Positions 5,914 through 10,507 of a stretch of 10,507 bases of DNA are shown here, piece after piece. The position numbers were made by a program, and so were the translations under genes. The number at the start of each line of letters is the position of its first letter. Within the stretch, counting starts at the first letter, position 1. Source of the stretch: Litorivivens sp041625575 (GTDB lineage Bacteria; Pseudomonadota; Gammaproteobacteria; Pseudomonadales; Spongiibacteraceae); assembly GCA_041625575.1 (NCBI GenBank), contig JBFJTG010000111.1:1-10507 (forward strand), written 5' to 3'. The notes under the pieces were generated by a model, which was not told the DNA's origin, did no database searches, and worked only from the letters and a program-made list of their open reading frames with translations.

Positions 5914-6330
5914 GTGAGTAATGAGATTAAGCAATATGGCGTTTTAGACACTTCATACAAAGCCGCGGGAGAGCTGGCTGGCATAACTAAGCTGGTGAAT
6001 GCGTTTTATGATTTTATGGAAGTACTTCCTGAGGCTGAAGTTATTCGAAAGATGCATTCCGATGACTTGAGCGAATCGAGACGAAAGCTCAGCTTTTTTC
6101 TATCCGGTTGGCTGGGCGGCCCAAGGCTTTATTCCGAGCACTACGGTAGCATTAGTATACCGTCTGCGCACCGGCATTTGCCGGTAGGTAGTGCGGAAAT
6201 TGAGGCGTGGATCCTATGCATGCAAAAAGCGGTAGATGCCCAGCCCTATGACGAAGCCTTCCGCGTCTATCTGATAGAGCAATTGCGGGTGCCGGCAGAA
6301 AGAATTCGGAGTGCGTGCAGTGCTCGATAA
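5914..6330 (+). CDS. Group II truncated haemoglobin (trHbO type)
   Basis: Group II truncated haemoglobins bind haem and are linked to oxygen, nitric oxide or peroxide chemistry in the cytoplasm. The 138-residue protein carries the group's landmarks: YGVLDTSYKAAGE near the N-terminus, NAFYDFM with the B10 tyrosine at Y32, IRKMHSDDLSESRRKLSFFLSGWLGGPRLYSEHYG (44-78), the proximal F8 histidine in RHLPV (H88), and the G8 tryptophan in EAWILCM (W99), which is the hallmark of group II. The segment SIPSAHRHLP departs from the usual LRxRHxPF just before the proximal histidine. The start is GTG 5914 with AAGGA (5904-5908) 5 nt ahead. The gene sits 55 bp after the GFA gene on the same strand and may share its transcript. 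Redox partner and substrate are unknown. Confidence 0.95.
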   Translation: MSNEIKQYGVLDTSYKAAGELAGITKLVNAFYDFMEVLPEAEVIRKMHSDDLSESRRKLSFFLSGWLGGPRLYSEHYGSISIPSAHRHLPVGSAEIEAWILCMQKAVDAQPYDEAFRVYLIEQLRVPAERIRSACSAR

Positions 6331-6387
6331 AGTATAATTCGCGCGAGTTAATCGTGCGACTCAAATCGCGGAAGAGGGGTAGTTGTT

Positions 6388-6681
6388 ATGAGCATCAAAG
6401 TTTTGCTGGAAGTGAATGCCAAGTCCGAGAACATTGAAGAAGTGAAAGCCTTATTAAAACAAACGCTGGGTGATACGCGCAGCTATGATGGTTGCGAGGG
6501 CCTCGACGTGATCCTCAATCAGGATGATGCTTCGAACCTGATACTTCTGGAAACTTGGAAAACTCGCCAGCACTATGAAAAATACCTCGCCTGGCGGCAA
6601 GAAACCGGAGCTCTGGAAGCACTTGGGGCTATGTTGGCTCAGCCGCCCAGTATCCGATTTTATGACAATAGCGACATTTAG
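6388..6681 (+). CDS. ABM-domain protein, putative monooxygenase
   Basis: This 97-residue protein is a single antibiotic-biosynthesis-monooxygenase (ABM, dimeric alpha/beta barrel) domain. The pattern IKVLLEVNAKSENIEEVKALL, then TRSYDGCEGLDVILNQDD, LILLETWKTRQHYEKYLAWRQ and a closing IRFYDNSDI is that of YgiN-like proteins. Such domains act on quinols or aromatic compounds without a cofactor, or serve as stress-linked small enzymes; others bind haem. No specific substrate can be read from the sequence. ATG 6388 has GAGGGG (6374-6379) 8 nt ahead. It lies 57 bp after the haemoglobin gene. A small hairpin follows its stop codon. Confidence 0.88.
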   Translation: MSIKVLLEVNAKSENIEEVKALLKQTLGDTRSYDGCEGLDVILNQDDASNLILLETWKTRQHYEKYLAWRQETGALEALGAMLAQPPSIRFYDNSDI

Positions 6682-6683
6682 TT

Positions 6684-6700
6684 AGCGGTTGGCCGCTTAT
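6684..6700 (+). terminator. Weak hairpin just after the ABM gene
   Basis: AGCGG (6684-6688) and CCGCT (6693-6697) form a 5-bp stem with a TTGG loop, the same loop as in the yebC terminator, followed by TTAT only. The stem begins 3 nt after the ABM stop codon. The T-tract is poor, so it is at best a weak or partial terminator. Confidence 0.3.
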
Positions 6701-6754
6701 AAGAATTGAAGAAACTCGCTGTTATGTTGTAGTGCTGGGGGGTTCACAATAAAA

Positions 6755-7216
6755 ATGAATACACTTGAGCTAAAAATTCCGCCGCCGCTGGTAGCACTCG
6801 TTATCGTAGGTGCTATGTGGGGTATGTCCAGCTTCGGTCCCGTGATGCCCCTGGCTGAAGGCCTGCGTATCGCGCTAATGTTGCTCCTCGCAAGTGCGGG
6901 CTTGGCCTTTATGATGAGTGCTGTTATTTCCTTTAGGCGTTCGCAGACCACCGTTAATCCCATGAAGCCGGAAGAAGCATCCGCGCTGGTGATGTCGGGT
7001 GTTTTTGCCCTAACACGCAATCCCATGTATTTAGGCTTGCTACTACTGCTCCTGGTTTGGGCGACTTACTTGTGGGCACCATGGGCCTTCTTGGGTCCAG
7101 TGCTTTTCTTTGTGTACATAACGCGCTTCCAGATTATCCCGGAGGAAAAGGCGCTATCTGCTTTGTTCGGTGTGGCCTATGGTGATTACTGCGCAAAGGT
7201 CCGGCGCTGGTTGTGA
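6755..7216 (+). CDS. ICMT/PEMT-like membrane methyltransferase
   Basis: The 153-residue protein belongs to the isoprenylcysteine carboxyl methyltransferase / phospholipid methyltransferase superfamily, small membrane enzymes that bind SAM at the cytoplasmic face. Evidence: two N-terminal membrane helices (about 11-31 and 36-58), the linker FRRSQTTVNPMKPEEASALV, the motif SGVFALTRNPMYLG (81-94), which is the family's RxPxY element, two more hydrophobic stretches (92-107, 110-123), and the closing IIPEEKALSALFGVAYGDYCAKVRRWL with the paired glutamates and VRRW end. Many bacterial members have no known substrate. The ATG at 6755 has only a distant G-rich run (near 6737-6742). It stands alone after the ABM hairpin and converges with the glucosaminidase gene; no clear terminator lies between them. 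Confidence 0.9.
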   Translation: MNTLELKIPPPLVALVIVGAMWGMSSFGPVMPLAEGLRIALMLLLASAGLAFMMSAVISFRRSQTTVNPMKPEEASALVMSGVFALTRNPMYLGLLLLLLVWATYLWAPWAFLGPVLFFVYITRFQIIPEEKALSALFGVAYGDYCAKVRRWL

Positions 7217-7280
7217 CCTTGAGCCGATGCGCCCCGTCGGCAGGAGGCATTAGCTATGGTGCTTTTTCTATTGAGGGCCC

Positions 7281-8087
7281 CTAAAACTTAACATCGTCAA
7301 AATCCGTGAAGTTGTTGTATTTGATCATGGACTCCAATAGCTCACCGTACTGCGCGCCTTTCTCGGAATAGCTGTCGAGCGCATGCACCAATTCGTAGGG
7401 GTTGCTGCTGCTCAAACGCATCTTGCGAAATTCGGAATAATTGGTGCCACGGGCTAGTACCCGGTAATTGTCTCGTACTGAATCTTCAATTGTTTTGTAC
7501 TTTTTAAGCCAAATGGTTTTGTCACCGCGTTGTTCGTCGGCGGCGATGCGTGGCTCGTTCACATCGAAGGACCATATGCCGAAGACATTTCTGGCTTCTA
7601 CAAAAAAGCGCGAAGTAGACCATGCACTTTCCAGTGCCGCCTGCCCGAGCACAATACTCGGTGGGTGGGGTTTGAGCGCTGCCAGCAGTTCTTCGTCAGT
7701 GGTGACTTGGTACTCCGCTTTCAGTGCTGCAATTTTTTTCCTGATATTCTTTTTTGCTCTAGTTTCCTTGGTACTGCTCATGTCGTACTTTAACCACGTA
7801 GCAACTCGCTGGTATTCGGCGTTCAACTCGTCATAGACCTTGATGACAGGTGGTACTAACAAGGCTTCAAAGCGTTGCTTCTTTTCCTCTACTGTCGGAT
7901 TTTCAGGCACTTTGGCATAGTGATACTGTTTTGCCAGCCGTTTGTATTTCTTCAGGAAGGTTCGCGGTTGATTTGCCTGGGACTCTTCTGTGGCTTTTGG
8001 CCCGCTGGGTTGCGTTGTAATCGTTGAACACGCACTAAAGAATAGCGCGGGCAGAAGTATAAAAATCGGATTGATCAGGCTTTTCAT
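7281..8087 (-). CDS. Bax-like glucosaminidase-domain lipoprotein
   Basis: The protein resembles E. coli Bax, a predicted peptidoglycan N-acetylglucosaminidase of the GH73-like/glucosaminidase type. From ATG 8087 the 268-residue product starts MKSLINPIFILLPALFFSAC, a lipoprotein signal with Cys20 as lipidation site; Ser at +2 suggests the outer membrane, facing the periplasm. A linker rich in Q, T, E and K follows, then VPPVIKVYDELNAEY and a charged helical stretch (100-128). The catalytic domain contains PPSIVLGQAALESAWSTSR (143-160), where E153 is the expected catalytic acid, NVFGIWSF, and KKYKTIEDSVRDNYRVL to the end. The frame continues upstream to an ATG at 8207, but the lipoprotein signal favours 8087; the ribosome site there is weak. 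It shares the strand of the acyl-CoA dehydrogenases but is about 450 bp from them. Confidence 0.9.
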   Translation of the reverse strand: MKSLINPIFILLPALFFSACSTITTQPSGPKATEESQANQPRTFLKKYKRLAKQYHYAKVPENPTVEEKKQRFEALLVPPVIKVYDELNAEYQRVATWLKYDMSSTKETRAKKNIRKKIAALKAEYQVTTDEELLAALKPHPPSIVLGQAALESAWSTSRFFVEARNVFGIWSFDVNEPRIAADEQRGDKTIWLKKYKTIEDSVRDNYRVLARGTNYSEFRKMRLSSSNPYELVHALDSYSEKGAQYGELLESMIKYNNFTDFDDVKF

Positions 8088-8543
8088 TCGTGGAACTCTG
8101 CTAGAGCTTTGGCTTGGGTGGGCCGAAGTGGGATTGTGGTTAAATCTGAGCATGTGCTCTCTTGCTAAGTTTCCTTCGGGCATCTTGAAAATTACGAAAC
8201 CAGCCACACCCTACTACTCAATGGCAGTAAAATCCGGGTCTGCTAAAGGGGTGGAATTCTTTCAGATGCGCTTGAACCGTGATGCGACGCGTTGCTTGGC
8301 CTCATCCTGATTGCGGTTATTATACGGTGAGGGTTTGGCCAGCGTACTAACAAATTAGCTGGATTATTCCCGGTTTTGGGTTCGCGCGGTAATTGCGAGG
8401 GCGATCAATTAGAGTCCGAAAATGCGGATAGTTGGCCGTGTCGCCAGAATACCCTGCGCGAAAGCCCTCACATCAAGGTGTGATGGGGGGCTATTGTCGT
8501 GTGACTGAATATTGGTTTTCTTGGGGGTGTGCACACTCAACTA
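8088..8543. other. 456-bp stretch with no convincing gene
   Basis: No reading frame here looks like a protein on either strand, and no tRNA or known riboswitch is recognisable. Three things are visible: a perfect TATAAT on the minus strand at 8324-8319 with a poor -35, which could drive the glucosaminidase gene with a leader of over 200 nt; an imperfect stem-loop at 8463-8492; and a 30-codon minus-strand frame at 8262-8354 without an ATG, GTG or TTG start whose end reads DEAKQRVASRFKRI, which looks like a protein C-terminus. Confidence 0.5.
8463..8492 (-). terminator. Candidate terminator of the acyl-CoA dehydrogenase operon
   Basis: On the minus strand AGCCCCCCATCA (8492-8481) pairs with TGATGTGAGGGCT (8475-8463) through 11 pairs with one mismatch and one bulge, leaving a 5-nt loop. 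It lies about 50 nt beyond the end of the downstream dehydrogenase gene. The trailing sequence is only TTTC, so termination would be weak. Confidence 0.4.
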
Positions 8544-9614
8544 TTATTTTTTTACTGCCTGCAGAGGATCGTTCGGTGGGCAGGCCTGCCCTATGGCCAA
8601 GTAGGCCGCTGCGATGTTTTGTTCATAAACATCCCCCCCGCGACCCAGGTGCACATTAAGCAGGGCGCGTTTCACGAAAAGGTGGCAGGGATGCTCGTCC
8701 GCCATGCCAATGCCGCCATGCAGTTGCAGTGCTTCTTCAGCGACTTTGGCAAAACTGGTGGTGGCCAGCTGTTTGGCTGCCGCCGCTTTTTGTTCGGGTG
8801 CTGCGCTATGCAGGGCATCGAATAACATCGCTTCGGACGCTGCGGTCAGCGTTTTCATATCCGCGCAGCGGTGTTTGAGTGACTGGAACATGGCAAGCGG
8901 GCGGCGAAACTGCACGCGGGTTTGCAGGTGTTCAACAGTCATCGCGAGCAGGGCAGTGGCACCACCCACAGCATCGGCGGCCAGGGCGAAATCGCGTTGG
9001 GCTAGCAGCTTGCTTATGATGTTTTTCGCTTGCTTGCCTTCGGCTAGCAAGGTTTGGGACGCTATGGGCATCTCATTGATATGTATATCGTAAAAGCGGC
9101 GTGTTTGATCCCAGGTTTTGCGTTCCAGCGTCTCAATGCCGTCCTGATTCAGGGCCACCAGAAAGACTTTATTGTCATCTTCGGTCCACGCCAAAACATG
9201 GCTGGCCATATCGACTGACTGCACGGCCGAAAGGGTGCCATTAAGCCTTTGGTTTTTAGTGACGTTTAGTGAGGAATCCGCTAATGGCGCTGTAATCAAG
9301 TCGCCGCCCGTTAACTTCGCCAGCCAGACGCTTTTATCGCTGAGGCCAGATTGGCAGAGAGCCTCGACGGCGAGCATGGCCGGTATAAAGGGTGCACCAC
9401 TCAAACCCTTGCCCAGCTCAAGGTGAATGGCATTGGCGCCTCTATTGCCCAGACCGAGTCCGTCGAGCTCTTCGGGGATGGCCGATAGCAACCAGCCGAG
9501 GTCGAGGCACTGCTGCCAGATGTGGTTGTCGGCACCTAGCTGGCCGCTGCCTTCGATAACCTGCCGTACCGAATCGCGCAGTTCATCCAGGAGTTCGTCC
9601 ATCGTGTTATTCAT
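8544..9614 (-). CDS. Acyl-CoA dehydrogenase family protein, probable non-catalytic partner subunit
   Basis: This 356-residue flavoprotein-family member has an N-terminal helical domain (LDLGWLLSAIPEELDGLGLG, 37-56), a middle beta domain and a C-terminal helical domain containing TRVQFRRPLAMFQSLKHRCADM (232-253) and ALQLHGGIGMADEHPCHLFVKRAL (295-318). The middle domain is short and degenerate compared with ordinary members. Neither usual place for the catalytic glutamate is filled: the MCAD-type site falls in NVHLGRGGDVYEQN where GRG replaces YEG, and the IVD-type site falls in LLAQRDFAL where Gln replaces Glu. This suggests a partner subunit of a heteromeric enzyme, as in FadE/ChsE pairs of steroid degradation. 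AGGAG lies 5 nt before the ATG at 9614. The start overlaps the upstream gene's stop as ATGA, so the two are translationally coupled. Confidence 0.93.
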   Translation of the reverse strand: MNNTMDELLDELRDSVRQVIEGSGQLGADNHIWQQCLDLGWLLSAIPEELDGLGLGNRGANAIHLELGKGLSGAPFIPAMLAVEALCQSGLSDKSVWLAKLTGGDLITAPLADSSLNVTKNQRLNGTLSAVQSVDMASHVLAWTEDDNKVFLVALNQDGIETLERKTWDQTRRFYDIHINEMPIASQTLLAEGKQAKNIISKLLAQRDFALAADAVGGATALLAMTVEHLQTRVQFRRPLAMFQSLKHRCADMKTLTAASEAMLFDALHSAAPEQKAAAAKQLATTSFAKVAEEALQLHGGIGMADEHPCHLFVKRALLNVHLGRGGDVYEQNIAAAYLAIGQACPPNDPLQAVKK

Positions 9615-10507
9615 GTTCGCTCCTGCTGCCAGTGCTTGGGTTCGCGCGGCATACCCAGCATGCGCTCGGCAATAATGTTGCGCTGAATTTCATTGCTGCC
9701 GCCGGCAATTGACCAGTTGTAGGAATTCATAAAATCCAGCGTCCAATTGCCGGTTTCCTGCGTCGCTCCGCGCATAAAGCCGCCGTGGTACTGACCGGCC
9801 AAGCCGCTTATTCGAGTGCCCAAGGCGACAAATTCACGCAGGGTTTGCGCGTAGTAGAGTTTTACAATTGAAGCGTCGCCAGCCTGCTCAGTGCCGCTGA
9901 TACGCTTTTGTAAATATTGGTCGGCCAAGGCGCAGGCGGCATCCACCTTTGGAATTAAACTGCCGAGGTCGCGTAATATGGCACCGTCTTTGTCGCGGCC
10001 CTGTGCTTTCATGGTTTGAGTCAGCATGGACAAGCCATAGCGCATGCGTTGTGTGAGTTCAACAAGGGTGAGCCCGCGTTCCGAAGCCAGCGTCGCCTGT
10101 GCAACAGCCCAGCCTGCGCCTTCTTCGCCCACGCGATCGTCAATTGACACCTCTACGTCGTCGAAAAAAATTTCGCAAAATTCGTCATCACCGGTAATTT
10201 GGGAAATAGGGCGAACGGAGACGCCTTTGCTTTTCATATCCAGCAGTAGGTAGGTTATACCCGCTTGCGGTGGGCCCGAATTGTCGGTGCGGCTTAGCAG
10301 CAGGCAGCGGTCGGCGTATTGGGCCATGGTCGACCAGGTTTTCTGGCCGTTGATAATGTACTTGTCGCCCTTGCGTACGGCGCGGGTTTTGAGTGAGGCG
10401 AGGTCGGAACCTGCATTGGGCTCGGAGAATCCCTGACACCAAATTTCACCTTTGAGAATGCCCGGTAGATATTTATCGCGCTGAGCCTCTGAGCCGCATT
10501 CAAACAA
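9611..10507 (-). CDS. Acyl-CoA dehydrogenase, probable catalytic subunit (N-terminus beyond the window)
   Basis: The frame is open to the right edge, so the first part of the N-terminal domain is missing; the visible 298 residues start LFECGSEAQRDKYLPGIL. FAD/substrate landmarks are clear: WCQGFSEPNAGSDLASLKTRA, YIINGQKTWST, GDDEFCEIFFDDVEVSIDDRVGEEGAGW and, near the end, the NSYNWSIAGGSNEIQRNIIAERMLGMP motif. In the last, Gly replaces the MCAD-type catalytic Glu (YEG to AGG), but LASERGLTL places a Glu where isovaleryl-CoA dehydrogenase and some FadE26-like enzymes have theirs, so this subunit is probably active. It would oxidise an acyl-CoA to an enoyl-CoA in the cytoplasm. It ends in an ATGA overlap with the downstream dehydrogenase gene. 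Steroid or side-chain CoA esters are possible substrates, but only by analogy to paired dehydrogenases. Confidence 0.95.
   Translation of the reverse strand: MFECGSEAQRDKYLPGILKGEIWCQGFSEPNAGSDLASLKTRAVRKGDKYIINGQKTWSTMAQYADRCLLLSRTDNSGPPQAGITYLLLDMKSKGVSVRPISQITGDDEFCEIFFDDVEVSIDDRVGEEGAGWAVAQATLASERGLTLVELTQRMRYGLSMLTQTMKAQGRDKDGAILRDLGSLIPKVDAACALADQYLQKRISGTEQAGDASIVKLYYAQTLREFVALGTRISGLAGQYHGGFMRGATQETGNWTLDFMNSYNWSIAGGSNEIQRNIIAERMLGMPREPKHWQQERT

Noticed and set aside
7222..7272. Possible hairpin and T-run after the ICMT-like gene
   Set aside because: The GCCGA/TCGGC stem is short and the later TTTTT (7263-7267) is not preceded by a good stem, so I do not call a terminator.
7468..7836. 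Plus-strand frame opposite the glucosaminidase gene
   Set aside because: It is antisense to the catalytic domain and has no family resemblance.
9172..9675. Plus-strand open frames across the dehydrogenase genes
   Set aside because: They are low-complexity Ser/Arg/Ala-rich frames antisense to well-supported acyl-CoA dehydrogenase genes.

Overview
The window looks like a chromosomal stretch of a marine-type gammaproteobacterium with moderate GC content. This rests on the YebC-family protein, whose N-terminus (GRAYQNRK..SMAKT) is the form I recall from gammaproteobacterial paralogues, on the proteobacterial style of the HxlR regulator, the Bax-like glucosaminidase lipoprotein and the group II truncated haemoglobin, and on a paired acyl-CoA dehydrogenase operon of the kind found in steroid- and aromatic-degrading gammaproteobacteria. 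A Spongiibacteraceae-like or related lineage is a guess. No rRNA, tRNA, CRISPR, insertion sequence or phage gene is visible.

Layout. 1-391: tail of a SAM-dependent methyltransferase. 584-1411: a self-contained yebC-like unit with a good sigma-70 promoter, a Shine-Dalgarno and a strong intrinsic terminator; its family-conserved start appears to be an ATC codon at 645. 1548-4005: five small plus-strand genes: a metallo-beta-lactamase-fold-like protein with atypical metal motifs, a four-helix membrane protein closely followed by a two-cupin lipoprotein, and a DUF6632-like membrane protein. 4014-5382: a crotonase gene (minus) and an HxlR-family regulator gene (plus), divergent across 85 bp that hold two matching inverted repeats, almost certainly the regulator's operators. 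5442-7216: four short plus-strand genes: GFA-family zinc protein, group II truncated haemoglobin, ABM-domain monooxygenase and an ICMT-like membrane methyltransferase. 7281-8087: Bax-like glucosaminidase lipoprotein (minus). 8088-8543: about 450 bp without a convincing gene. 8544-10507: two acyl-CoA dehydrogenase subunits overlapping by ATGA (minus), the first truncated by the window edge.

How they work together. Two units hang together functionally. The crotonase/HxlR pair reads as a ligand- or redox-switched acyl-CoA gene with its own repressor. The two acyl-CoA dehydrogenases look like subunits of a heteromer in which only the upstream one carries a candidate catalytic glutamate. The GFA, haemoglobin and ABM genes are each typical of electrophile, oxygen or nitric-oxide handling, but they have separate ribosome sites and a shared function is inference only. 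I found no defence island or clearly undescribed system; the items most worth checking are the ATC start and the HxlR operator array.
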